From: Plazaster borealis
Taxonomy: Eukaryota; Echinodermata; Asteroidea; Forcipulatida; Labidiasteridae
Length of the DNA: 64,000 nt
Direction: 5' to 3'
Assembly (NCBI GenBank): GCA_021014325.1
Contig: CM037471.1
Location: 18,930,818 to 18,994,817, forward strand
Positions 44,158 through 54,593 of the stretch are shown here, piece by piece. Made by a program: the position numbers and the translations under genes. Below the pieces are notes generated by a model. It was not told the origin of the DNA and made no database searches. It saw nothing but the letters and a program-made list of their open reading frames with translations. Within the stretch, counting starts at the first letter, position 1. Every line of letters starts with the position of its first letter.

Positions 44158-45529
44158 GATTACAGGAATTTGTAAACAATTGGTAAGTTTTTAGAGGACA
44201 TCTAAGTCAGTCTGAAGGAAGCCATCACTGCGTACATTGTTAAGTTGCACACTGCATTAGAACACACACGAAGTGATGGAGGCCAAAATGCATTGTATGC
44301 ATTATCATTATTATTTACGTACAAGCAAATGGGGTCCTTGTTTACGCACGGGAAATTACTGCCAAGATTTCCTTCCGCCAGTGAGTCGCGCGCTACATTA
44401 ATATTTTCCCCTCGACAATCCAAAGTATTTATTTCTAAAGCTTTTATTTCAGCTTTTAAAAATGCACCTTTTTCTTTTCAAGGCCCGAAACCGAGAAAAG
44501 AAAATTATAAAATGAAACGTGATTTATGACTGAATATCCATCCGCATACCAGTGTTGCATTTTTTTAATGTGCAACTAGCTGCAAGAGGGCGCTATCATC
44601 AAATAAACATTATTTTAAAGCTCACGACTGCTGATGAGCTAGTTTTGAGGATGATGAGAGTGCCTCAAGAGTGGGGCGGGGCGGGGGAGGATCAGATGAT
44701 TAATTTCTTATACAACTTCGGGTAATGAAACCAAGGGGTCAAAAGCGTCTAGCATGAACACTTTATGTTTATATTCCTGTGATGAGAAGACTATTACAGA
44801 AGTTCAGTTTTATGTGGGAGGTCCTTAGGGAAAATAAAACCCACATAAAAAAGATCAGCAGGTAGGATAGGGAATCCAATCTCTGCCTCTGTGTGTTGTG
44901 ATTCCATGACTCGACCGAAGTAAAACCTAAAATGCAGGGCAAGATACTACTAATAATTAAGCCATTAAGCCAATTCAGAAAATAATGTAATCATCTTCCG
45001 ATCTTTCCTTCCTTCCTTCCTGAAAAGTGCAGCCTCACTCAGAGGTTTTAGCAGTACCGTAATTTACGAGAAAAATAATCTATAATTGTCCCTAGACTTG
45101 TTTTGTGTCTGAATGTTAAAGAGAAACAGGGGGAGGGGGGGGGGGTCCTGCTCATGGCTCCTCCCCATTTGGCGTTGCCATTATTTTTATATAGCGCCCT
45201 CTGTTGATGAACTCAAAAAATAAACATTGCAACCCAGGTAAAAATGATGGTGATATATTGAAATGAAATTTCAACTTTTACGGAAGTAGCAGAGGTAAAT
45301 ATTGTGACATAAATATTTGTACAATGTACTTTACCTTAATTACAAAGGCATTTGAGGCACTACCCTATCGGGGATTGAGGAAGATTGCCAACGACACAAC
45401 CAACTCATGAACTGATCGACACTGCTTCTGACACCAAACCAGGCAGTCTTAATCTTACAGTACATTGACACAAACAGTCATTCCCTTGACAGTGACACTG
45501 ACAGTAGGCCTACTGACACTGACGGTTAC

Positions 45530-45695
45530 ACCCCTATGTTCCGACACCCCTATGTTCCGACAACCCTGGTGTATTTTCCTATTCCTAACCCTAACCCTAA
45601 CCCTAACCCTAACCCTAACCCTATGTAAATCATGAGGGGGTTGTCAGAACATAGGATAGGGGTGTCGGAATATAGGGGTGTCGGAATATAGAGCA
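45530..45695. repeat. Interstitial telomeric (CCCTAA)n with inverted flanks
   Basis: CCCTAA repeats about 6.5 times at 45584-45623. The left flank has two units of ACCCCTATGTTCCGACA; the right flank has the complementary TGTCAGAACATAGG and two GGGGTGTCGGAATATA units. The whole is therefore a fold-back structure with telomeric repeats in the loop. Confidence 0.85.
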
Positions 45696-46162
45696 GTCAC
45701 CGACACTGACAGTGACACACACAGTCACACATTGACAGACAACTAGCAAAACTCATTCAGATCATGATCAGCTCATTGAGGAAAGTAAATAGTAATATCA
45801 TAATGAGTATGATAAACCATGGAGATAGAAATACTTAAAATTGTCTGTCAATGTCACTCTGACTCTGTCGTCAACACTGTCAATGTCATGACTGTGACCA
45901 TTCTACCTCCATGCTGTGACTGACTGGTTTGTTGGGGTGTTTGTTTGTTTGTTTGTTTGTTTGTTTGTTTTAGATAATCTTTCCATCTTAGGGAACTCGG
46001 CAAACTCCAACAAGGGGATATAAACACCTAATAAACACCAAGCTGGCTACAGCATACAAACATTAGTTTAGCCTAACGTCTATGATTATGAATTGCACAA
46101 ATCAAGAAATTGTGATTCAGTAACTAGACGACAACACTTATTCTAGTCATTGTGAAATCAGC

Positions 46163-46245
46163 GGTTAGCTTGGTAGGAATCGAACCCGCAACCTTGTGAT
46201 TGCAAGTCCTGCAGTATAACTATAACTACTGGACCACGGTGATCA
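46163..46245 (-). mobile_element. tRNA-derived SINE head
   Basis: On the minus strand it reads TGGTCCAGTAG (A-box-like) and GGGTTCGATTCC (B box, perfect), with a D-arm region expanded by repeats of TTATA. It is better explained as a SINE head or tRNA pseudogene than as a working tRNA. Confidence 0.55.
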
Positions 46246-46464
46246 CGTGTGTCAGTGCCAGTGTCAATTGTCATTTGTCAATGTAAATACTAAATAAATG
46301 CCTTGTATTATTGCTCACTTTCTTGATGATTTGGTTCTTGTGGTTTATAAGCCCTACAGGAGGCTTATGGAGTCTGTTGCACTGCAATGGAGGAGTCCAA
46401 CGATGGTGGTTTATTCACATAGGCCTAGTCATGGTCATACAATAGACACTGACACTATTGTCTC

Positions 46465-46619
46465 ATTGACCCCTTGCACAACGTGCAGAGCACTTACATG
46501 TGCCTATCCTGTCCGTCATTTTTTGAGTCAAAATGTACGCAAAGGAATTTATTCCCAAAATGGTTGAAATGGTAGACGCACATTGTGTGGAGGTGCGTTC
46601 CGCGTTGTGCAAGGGGTCA
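46465..46619. mobile_element. TTGACCCCTTGC MITE, third copy
   Basis: ATTGACCCCTTGCACAACGT and GCGTTGTGCAAGGGGTCA are inverted ends. It is the same length as the copy at 36826 to within a base or two and lies about 380 bp upstream of the ASB8-like start codon. Confidence 0.85.
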
Positions 46620-46997
46620 CTACAGTGATATTACTAGATTTATACATTTTTTGTTTGTTTTAGTGACCTCTGTTTACATTCAAACCGCCCTCTGTTGACA
46701 AAACACTGTCCAAGTCATGTTCCGTCGGGTAAGAAGACGCTGCTCATGGTTAGATTGCGTGTACTTTCATGACGGATGACAAGAAGTTAACGACTAGCTA
46801 ACTAGCTGGCTGTCAAGTACACAAAGGTTTTGCCCGGCGACATGCGCACGCATCATGTTGTGGTTTTCGAGTGACGTCAGAGGTAACATCGTCTATATAG
46901 TTGATCTGATTTAGCTCAATTTGTCATCTTCTGCTTTTGTTGAATTTTTGCGCAGATTTGCTTGAGTGTGGAGGGATTTGTAGTGTTTGTCACTGTC

Positions 46998-47006
46998 ATG
47001 TCATGA
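46998..47006 (+). promoter_or_regulatory. Minimal upstream ORF overlapping the ASB8 start
   Basis: ATGTCATGA: the upstream ATG (46998) codes Met-Ser and stops at a TGA that shares bases with the main ATG (47003). If both ATGs are in the mRNA, translation of the main ORF would depend on leaky scanning or re-initiation. Confidence 0.5.
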
Positions 47007-47101
47007 CGAGCACGTGGTATCTGCTTGCAATGGCTCAGACTAAATACGCTTTGTCTGAACGTCTTATACGTGCTATTAGTGGCTGGACCATACACACCCA
47101 G
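47003..47101 (+). CDS. ASB8: ASB8-like exon 1
   Basis: 33 codons from MTSTWYLLAMAQTKYALSER to SGWTIHTQ, then donor CAG|GTAAGT. The TWY...Q.KY.LSERLIR pattern is that of the ASB8 N-terminus, which supports this start over the upstream one. Confidence 0.94.
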
Positions 47102-50100
47102 GTAAGTTAGACCATAAACGTTGTTTGCTTTGATTTGGTGTAATTGAAGTGTCTAGTGTATACATTTGGTTATGACTCTAAAAACTAATGGCAATTAAAA
47201 CTTACTTGGTAAGAAGTACAGCAGCTTTGGATAGTATAATGCATTTTCAGAAACTTTTCACTTTGAAGTACTGCAGTTGTGAAAAATGATATCACTCTTT
47301 TTTTTTATCCCCCAAAACATTTGAATCTGAGACGCTTAACGCTTCTCGGAGTGTATATAATTCCAATGCAGATTATTCTTCCTGCATGGATTGTTAATTC
47401 ATATTATTTTTCAGACACTTTTACAACAACAAATTGTGTTAATATTCAACAATATTAGCCATGTCTGGTGATGGTTAACGAATAAACGAATGATCTCTAA
47501 AAGGTTAAAGGCACTGAACACATTTGGAAATTGTCAAAGACCAGTGTTCTCACTTGGTGTATCCCAACATATATACATCAAATAACAAGCCTGTGAAAAT
47601 TTGGGCTCAATTGGTCATCGAAGTTGCAAGAAAATGATGAAAGAAAAAACACCCTTGTTGTACAAATTTGTGTGCTTTCAGATAGGAATAAAAACTTCTT
47701 GCAAGAGGTTTTTATTATTTAAGTGAGAAATTACCTCTTTCTCAAAAACTACGTTACTTCAGAGGGAGTCGTTTCCTACAATCTTTTATACTATCAACAG
47801 CTCTCCGTTGCTTGTTACCAAGTAAGTTTTTATGCTAATATTTGTTTTGAGTCATTACCAAACGTGTACGATATGTTTAAACAGTCGCACCCAAAGTCCC
47901 AGATGCAGTTTTTGTTTTTTATTGCAGAAATTTAAGCTTGCCTACATCAGGTCCTCTCATGTGGGCAAGCTTGGTGACTAGTACTAGTAGTACTTTAATA
48001 GCTATATGGCTCTAGGCTATAAATGATAAACACTGGTCCCCACCCTCTAAAACACTTTTTGTTTTTGTTTTTTTCACTGTGGATATTTTAATTTTTACTT
48101 CAAGAGGATATATACACATTAGCTGTTTTTTAAGGTGTATCAGTTGAACGGAGTCTGTGATATTAAAACTGAATTGATTGTTTCTGTGTTGTTGTGTTGT
48201 ATTGTTTATAACAGGAAAGCATTGAGGGCTTGATTGCTGAAGGTGTCGACATCAACCAATCCCATGGTACTCTGCTACCCCTTCACTGTGCCTGCATGGC
48301 CGGAGATAGTGAATGCATTAAATTACTCATTCAAAATGGTGCCGAGGTGCGTTAATCAAGACCACAAAGTCCGAGACCTCGGACAAATCTGTACTTTATT
48401 TAAAATACAACAATTTTCAGTTCCAACTTTCTTTCTTTTTATCCCAATGAATTATTATTAATGCTAAACCACTGTTTTTTCCTTGTATGATGGCTTTGCT
48501 CAGCCTTCACTATGGTCGTGATGTGGTACGGGACAAAAAGATGACAGCACTGCGCTGACCTCCAAGAAAAACAAAACAAACACCACCACAAGGCGAGCTT
48601 GAAAATTATGCTTAATATTTTGGGGGTTCCTTTTTCTATTTATACATGTATATGTTTTTTAATGATTATGAAATTAAGGTCTCAAGACGAGACCACAAGA
48701 CCTTTGATCCGAGACCAAGACTGAGACCAAGTCTTCAAAGTCAATTCCTAGAAACAGCCCGGACCTCAACAAATTTGGTCTTGAGTCCTACAACACTGGC
48801 GTTAATAGCCACTCCCCCTCCCCTTTCCTAGTCCAGCCACTTACCGGCGGTCAAACATGCGTCCTCATGTGAATGGTGAACAATTTACAAGTCTATAACC
48901 TCACGTAAATATGGTGTAAATTGCCATTGCATTTGATACCCTTTCCAGTGCAAAATTTGTCAACATCCAAAATATCTGATTTTTATTTAAAATAATTTAA
49001 TGAGATATCGCCTTACTCACAAGGCCGGAAGGCCACTTCAAGGTGAGGGCTACACTTAACTGATTTGGGCTGTCGACCCAAATCAACTGTCACCAGGGGC
49101 ACGTTGCCACCTACTCCTAGGGCTGAAACAGGGTTATCCCCCTTCACAGTCCATAAGGATGTAGGCATGGGTATCATCCACTAGGATGCCTGGCTGGTAG
49201 AGCAGAATGCACTACCTTCCCAACTTTTTACGAAGCAATTATGGTTAAGTGCCTTGCTCAAGGGCACAAGTGTCATGACCGGGATTCGAACCCACACTCT
49301 GCTGCTGCCAACACCAAAGCTTGGGTCGGTGAACTAGACCGCTCGGCCACGACACGCCACTGATGACATCATTCTGAGAAAAATGGGTCTCTACATTTTT
49401 ATACGGGGATGTTTTGGTTCATAACTGTCTTTTCCCAGAGCAAAATTTGAAACATGACGTCATTGGATTTCAACAATTAATGGATCTTTACATTTCATGG
49501 AGGAATTTTCAAATTCAGTCAAAAGGTCGAACTCAAGGTTGTTTTGATTGAATATTATCAAAAGTCAAGTATGAACCAAATCATCCCTGTGAAAAAATGT
49601 AGAGACTCATTTTTCTTAGAATTATGTCATCAGATGTTTTGGATGTTGACAATTTTTGCACTGGGAAGGGTATCGAATACAATGGCAATTTACACCACTT
49701 TAAAGTGAGGTTAAAGACTTGTAATATTTACCCCAGTCACATGAGGACTTTACCTATTGGAAAATGAGTACATCACAAAATTGAATTGGTCATTTCCCTT
49801 CCTCTTTAAACTCCATGAAGGCAATGGAGACAATTGCTTCTTTGTCCCTGGTCATTGCCCAGGTGCCCCTTGACAATTTTCCATTAAATATGTATAAATC
49901 TACCTCATAGAAATGCTCTTATCAAATGAAAATGTGCCTCTTATAAGAACAGTCAAATTAAAGATTCAAATTAGGCTTTTATTGTTCATATAAAATCTTT
50001 TGCATTTGAGGGGATCATGTTGGCTCAGTGGATTCTTTCCCTGCCTTTCACCTCTGTAGACCCCAGTTCGAATCCCACCACGGACCAGGAGCCTTGCATG

Positions 50101-51195
50101 TGGATTGGGTTTTCAGTCCCTACCCATTTTGCGTGGGTTTTTTCCCATTGGGGTTTTCCTCCCACATCTTAATAAAACTGAACAACAATTTTTCTTGTTT
50201 CTTAATCACCATTCTGATATTGGTGCTTGCGTTTTTGGATGTGTTATAAAAGAAAGAAATGACATCTTATTTGTGCTGATTTCTAATTTTACGAGGACGG
50301 TATCCAAGTGATGGTAAAATTGTTTTTCATGCAGTGAAAGATTGTTTACTTCTGCTGCCCCTTCATTGTGGAACAATTTACCTGATCATATTAATCTTTC
50401 TCCATCACTGGCTTTGTTCAAACTTCCCAGAAGACTCACCTAATGAGGACTGCATAAACACTCCCCTCTATTGATGTGTCGCTTCGCCATGAGCATCTTA
50501 AGATGGATGCCGGCGCATTATAAATGCCCATGGTCATTGTTATTATTTTGTATTTACAGTTAAATGCCGTGGATGGGTACAGCCGTTCAGCATTACACTA
50601 TGCAGCAGAGAAGGATGCAGATTGTGTGTCTCTTCTACTCGAGTACGGTGCAGATATAAATGCACCAGATGGTAATGACGACACCCCGTTGCATTGGGCG
50701 AGCTTCCGAAATAACGCTGACTGTGCAAAGGTTCTACTGGAGCATAACGCGTTGGTGGACGCGGTAGACTCCAACCATGACACGCCTCTGAGTTGGGCGT
50801 CGATGAAGGGTAACCTGGAATGCATGATGCTGTTGTTGGAATATGGCGCTGAACCCCACACCATGAACTGCAGCGGGGAATCCCCACTGCTCCGTGTCAG
50901 TAACCTCTTCGCTATGGGTCTGAGCCGAGACAGAGACCAGGAATGCCTGAATCTTCTCTCTCGTGCTATAGGTCACTTTGACCTGAGGGATCTCAACGGG
51001 GCTTTCCCGAGATCCATCAACGGTGATTCGGAGTTGAAAATGATCATGACCGATCTATGCTGCTCACCGCGTTATCTACGTCAGCTGTGTCGTTATAACA
51101 TCCGTCGCTCATTGGTGGATGGGAAGAGACAACCGTTGATAGACAGGCTTCCCCTTCCTCCTCCACTTCAACGCTACCTTCTTCTAAATCAATAA
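47003..51195 (+). CDS. ASB8: Ankyrin repeat and SOCS box protein, ASB8-like
   Basis: Three exons (47003-47101, 48215-48346, 50560-51195) join in phase 0 into 288 codons, the length I recall for vertebrate ASB8. The N-terminus (YALSERLIRAI) matches its vertebrate counterpart. Ankyrin repeats follow (HGTLLPLHCACM, SALHYAAEKDA, DTPLHWASF, DTPLSWASMKGNLE). A C-terminal SOCS box (about 244-288) ends with LPLPPPLQRYLLL. ASB proteins are substrate receptors of Cullin5-Elongin B/C ubiquitin ligases; the ankyrin stack binds the target, which is unknown here. The gene is complete with no frame break. Its start lies 2.8 kb from the receptor start on the other strand. A two-codon upstream ORF overlaps the start codon. 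Confidence 0.96.
47102..48214 (+). other. ASB8-like intron 1
   Basis: It contains a partial repeat C (about 47140-47400), a block TTTTTCAGACACTTTTACAA shared with 57184-57290, and a full TTAA-flanked repeat B (47505-47880). No additional exon. Confidence 0.7.
47505..47880 (+). mobile_element. Repeat B, intact copy flanked by TTAA
   Basis: TTAA AGGCACTGAACACATTTGG opens and AACGTGTACGATATGT TTAA closes. The interior TTGGGCTCAATTGGTCATCG and AACTACGTTACTTCAGAG match the copies at 22770 and 33066. No ORF fits a transposase, so it is non-autonomous. Confidence 0.85.
48215..48346 (+). CDS. ASB8: ASB8-like exon 2: first ankyrin repeat
   Basis: The acceptor TATAACAG and donor GCCGAG|GTGCGT bound 44 codons encoding ESIEGLIAEGVDINQSHGTL and LPLHCACMAGDSECIKLLIQ. 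Both ends are phase 0. The donor is a less common GTGCGT. Confidence 0.95.
48850..49810. mobile_element. Large fold-back element interrupted by a SINE
   Basis: The left arm (GCGTCCTCATGTGAATGGTG, GTGTAAATTGCCATTGCATT) is complementary to the right arm (AATGGCAATTTACACC, CACATGAGGAC). Without the SINE at 48981-49359 the text runs on as in the copy at 27500-27700, through GATGACATCATTCT. The ends resemble AAAGAGGAAGGGAAATG. Confidence 0.7.
48981..49359 (-). mobile_element. tRNA-derived SINE with target-site duplication
   Basis: On the minus strand it starts near 49358 with a tRNA-like head: A box TGGCCGAGCGG (49349-49339) and perfect B box GGGTTCGAATCCC (49293-49281). A body with TGCCCTTGAGCAAGGCACTT and an AT-rich tail follow. 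CTGAT flanks it on both sides (48976-48980, 49360-49364). The long variable arm suggests a Leu/Ser-type tRNA ancestor. Confidence 0.85.
50010..50180 (+). mobile_element. tRNA-derived SINE
   Basis: A box TGGCTCAGTGG (50021-50031) and B box AGTTCGAATCC (50065-50075) head a body with GGTTTTCAGTCCCTACCC, CGTGGGTTTTTTCCC and GGGTTTTCCTCCCAC. The same family lies reversed at 55110-55268. Confidence 0.8.
50200..50530 (+). mobile_element. LINE 3' end with reverse-transcriptase C-terminus
   Basis: The frame 50351-50443 reads SAAPSLWNNLPDHINLSPSL then ALFKLPRRLT-stop. The pattern LWNNLP...I....SL..FK..L is the usual C-terminus of jockey/CR1/L2-type LINE reverse transcriptases. A short 3' UTR ends GGCGCATTATAAATGCCCA. 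The element is 5'-truncated and its tail stops next to the exon 3 acceptor. Confidence 0.75.
50560..51195 (+). CDS. ASB8: ASB8-like exon 3: ankyrin repeats and SOCS box
   Basis: The acceptor TATTTACAG leads into 211 codons and TAA. It encodes LNAVDGYSRSALHYAAEKDA, further ankyrin repeats with TPLHWA and TPLSWA, an insert region and a SOCS box ending RLPLPPPLQRYLLLNQ. The vertebrate counterpart shows the same order and near-equal length. Confidence 0.97.
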   Translation, partial: LNAVDGYSRSALHYAAEKDADCVSLLLEYGADINAPDGNDDTPLHWASFRNNADCAKVLLEHNALVDAVDSNHDTPLSWASMKGNLECMMLLLEYGAEPHTMNCSGESPLLRVSNLFAMGLSRDRDQECLNLLSRAIGHFDLRDLNGAFPRSINGDSELKMIMTDLCCSPRYLRQLCRYNIRRSLVDGKRQPLIDRLPLPPPLQRYLLLNQ

Positions 51196-52436
51196 GCAAG
51201 GAGTTTTTATTCAATGAGAGGCATAGCCTGAAGCCCGGTTCATACTTCATGCAAAATCGAACGCGAAGCGAATTACTTGATTTTCAATTGTGACTCAGGG
51301 AAATTCACTTTCGCAATTAGTGTGAAGTACGAACAGGGCCTAACAAAACTTATATTTCTATCTTTATATAAAATACACCCTGGTAACAGTTACTGTCTGC
51401 ACTACCTATGGAAATATTTGTCTCTCAAAACAGTAGTTTATGAATTTAGTACACATGGTGGTTTAATTAATTGCATGTCCTGATTTTCGCAGGAAGATTG
51501 TTTTTAATTTGTAAAAATTTTTCTGATGCTGTTTCAAAATGAAATACTTACAAATTTTTCGCATTTGCCACAGACATTGCAAAAATACACATTTGAAAGC
51601 AAAAGAAAAGGGCTGATGGACATGAAAATATCAAGATCCAGACAATGATTCATTTTTAGTTTTTAATTAACGACTTATCATTGGCGAATATTTTCGTGCA
51701 ATACCTTAAATGAAACTTGTAACTTTTTAAAATCTTTAAAACTAGCTATTTAAAATTTTAATCAAAATCTTTCGGGTCATATTGCCAAATATCAGACCTA
51801 GCATTTTTAAACTACTTAGGTGAGTTATTTTTATGTTGTTGTTTTTGTTATCCAATGTCATATGCTTTACTTCATCTATGATGAGCAACGTTAAGGTGCT
51901 GTCTAAACTTTGACCTGCTCTAACAAATGAACAACTCTACAAATGGCCATTCTGTGCCCGATTCAGAGGTCTGCAGGATTTTGTATTCAATAGTCAAGAG
52001 CCTCTGTCAAAAGTAAGATATTAATGCATGGAATTGTTCATGAAAAATGTAACGCAACTTCTTATTTGACTGCGCTGTAAATCTATGAATATCGGGCAAC
52101 ACAAAGGGATTGATTATGAACGATTTTATTTAAAGCAAGTAGCGATAAAACTCGTCATCCCCCACTAGCATCCCCTAAAAAAAAATTTTTTAAAAAGTAT
52201 TTATAAGCACCTGTAGATGTTGCACAAGAATTTATTGATTACATGTATATATGCCTTTCTTTGTCAGTTTTTAACTTGAGTTCTGTATAAATACAAATGT
52301 ATTTAAATATTTATGGTTTGTGGTTTCTCTTAGAAGAATAATAATGCAACAGTGATTAATTTCTTATATTGCCTGTGAAGCTTTTTTGCATCTTGCTTTG
52401 CTGGAACAATTTGATGGATTCTCACCCAACTCTCTT

Positions 52437-52893
52437 TAAAGGTATGGCCAATGATTGGTTCTTGACACCGTAGTGCTGATTTATATGCAAAATTATCAAG
52501 GAAGATACAATAAAAGTCACCTGTGAATGTTTCGGTTGGATACAGTTCCTACTTGTTGAGAAAACAGCAATAAACTGTCACAATATTGTCATCAAGAATG
52601 TTGAATCCATCCACATTAAGCGAGGTGACAGCGGGTACCAACCGCATCTCTGGCCATATTGAGGGCAGTTTCAAATGGACACTACAAACATTTCTAAAAG
52701 TCGCCTGCATGTGATCTTTGGAGATTCAAATTTGGCGACCACTTTTCTTGATTTCTAATCAACGGGGGCACTTCAGATGAACTGATTTAGCAGGATGCTT
52801 ACTACTATTACCATCTATATAATATGTAGGCTGTCGGATAAAAATTACACGATTTGTTTTTGGGGTCATTACCAAAGTATGAACCTACCTTTA
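52437..52893 (+). mobile_element. TTAA-type repeat C
   Basis: TTTAAAGGTATGGCCAATGA to GAACCTACCTTTAAT, with inner blocks GTAGTGCTGATTTATATGC and AGCGGGTACCAACCGC. Same layout and orientation as 17086-17534. Confidence 0.8.
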
Positions 52894-54375
52894 ATAATAA
52901 GTACGGTGTCAGAACAATGATCTATCGCCAGTTTTGGCCATACCTTTTGATTCACTCAAGCTGACCAAATGTTTGAGAGTGATGCAAATTGTCAAGATAA
53001 AGCCTGAAGTGATAACTTAAAGACTAGTGCTGCTGTTTTTACTATCAATAGTGAATATTTTATGTCTTTGAACTACTCTATGAAATATGAATATATGTAT
53101 GCAGATGTAAACCTGTTTGTATTTTCCATTTATTTTGTCAGTCGTTTAGGTATTTGCTTGGAAAAGGACTGGGCTCGCATTGGGCTCGACCTCCAGTTTT
53201 TGATTACAGTTTTATTTTTTAGCACTAATAACTTGCCCCAAACATTTTGAGGTAAAGTGATTTGAAATGGCAGTTAGAAACCAAGTCTGGTTCTTTACTT
53301 TTTATTTAAGGGGATGCAACTTTTTCTTTCAAATATCAAGTAATAAACCACAAGGGAAACAAGTAAATTTTAATTCAATTTTTGGGGTGAAAAAAGAAAA
53401 AATCTGGTTTATTACTTGTTCTTTGAAATAAATGAAATTTATTTTGCCATAAATTCAAAGATATGAGTACAGTCGACTCTCGTTATAACAAGATCGCTGG
53501 GACTAGCCAAATTACCTCTTTATAACAAAGAAACACCAAGCAGAAATGAGATTCGGATCTTCAGAATGTACGATTTATAAGCAGAACCACTTTATAACAG
53601 TGCTCTTTATAACGAGGGTTGACTGTATGATGTTGGGTCATCCGATCGTTAACTTTGATGACAATTCATGACGCTTTGTCAACCGACCATGATTTTAATT
53701 AAACTGATTGACACTGAAACTTAAAAACCAACTCATCGATTTGAATTGATCATTAAACATATTGAAATTGCTAGATAAACATTGTTTATGATTGACAGAT
53801 GGGGGAAATCAAACATCTAATATTTGATACTTGATCACCACTGTTTGTTTTGAAAGGTCAGAAGAGAGAACTAGACAAAAACATAGCACAAAGACAGATT
53901 CAGTGTACTGAAACATGAATGGTTGGTGCTTGACCATCGTTAGACAAAAATGGTTTAACTTTTAAAGGTCATCCACAGTTTACTTTACAATTGAATAATC
54001 AGCCTACAACTTGATGAAAATGTACCGGAGGTTTTGGTTTGAGAGTTACTCATGTAAACCTCTCTAAAGGCTTTGAGTTCCAAGTAGGGATTCGAACCTT
54101 GGTCAAAACATTAAATAGCTGATGACCGGGGGAAGAACAACAGACTTGTTGATATGAAACAGGAGAAATCTAGATTAATCTTATAATATTAATCAGATTT
54201 GTGATATACTGACAGCAAATTTAATTAAAATGTTGCCGTCAATGCTGTCAAAATTCTGTGACGAAAAGTCAATAAATATTGATAATTGCAAATGTTGAAT
54301 TTCCTTAGCTATTTATGTTGATTTAAGAGAAGGTATTACACCTGTTTTTGGTTACACGCATCACTTGCTAGTTGG

Positions 54376-54382
54376 TATAAAA
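54376..54382 (+). promoter_or_regulatory. TATA box of the lectin gene
   Basis: TATAAAA followed by a short GC patch, 58 bases before the next gene's start codon. A start site about 30 bases downstream would leave a 5' UTR of roughly 30 nt. TATA promoters are common in inducible or tissue-specific genes such as secreted lectins. Confidence 0.6.
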
Positions 54383-54440
54383 CGGCCTCACTTCATACGC
54401 CAAATTCACTTGATTTGTAAAAGCACACTGAAAAAACACC

Positions 54441-54593
54441 ATGTACTCTGTAACGTTTGGTGTTGTGTTGCTGCTTTTGGCAGGAGCTTACGCTCAGAGT
54501 GAATGTCCAAACGGGTACGAGCTTTTCAATCGAAGATGCTACAAGGTGTCGGAGGATGCAACTTGCTGGGAGGAGGCCAGAGCACGATGTGAG
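54441..54593 (+). CDS. Lectin exon 1: signal peptide and start of CTLD 1
   Basis: ATG at 54441 follows ACACC. 51 codons give the leader, then QSECPNGYELFNRRCYKVSE and DATCWEEARARCE, with donor GAG|GTAATG. The leading CPNGYE...C pair marks a long-form C-type lectin fold. Confidence 0.93.

Larger units (their letters stand above)
44158..47002. other. Divergent promoter region of the receptor and ASB8-like genes
   Basis: About 2.8 kb between the two start codons, which point away from each other. It contains 5' UTRs and promoters not resolvable by eye. Other contents are a poly-G run near 45131, an interstitial telomeric tract with inverted flanks (45530-45695), (TTTG)n at 45940-45970, a tRNA-like SINE (46163-46245) and a TTGACCCC MITE (46465-46619). 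No TATA box stands out near either start. Confidence 0.6.
48347..50559 (+). other. ASB8-like intron 2
   Basis: About 2.2 kb filled mainly with mobile DNA: a large fold-back element (about 48850-49810) with a SINE inserted in it (48981-49359), a second SINE (50010-50180) and a LINE 3' fragment (50200-50530) ending about 30 bp before exon 3. Confidence 0.75.
51196..54440 (+). other. ASB8 3' UTR and intergenic DNA
   Basis: No coding exon. A palindromic AAGCCCGGTTCATAC MITE starts 36 bp after the stop (51231-51341). A TTAA-type repeat C is at 52437-52893. At 53470-53630 there is an inverted repeat built of CTCGTTATAAC, CTTTATAACA and TTTATAACGAGGGTTGACTG blocks. Confidence 0.65.

Noticed and set aside
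49275..49359. Functional tRNA-Leu/Ser gene
   Set aside because: The boxes are good, but the tRNA-like part is the head of a 379-bp unit with target duplication, so it is a SINE.
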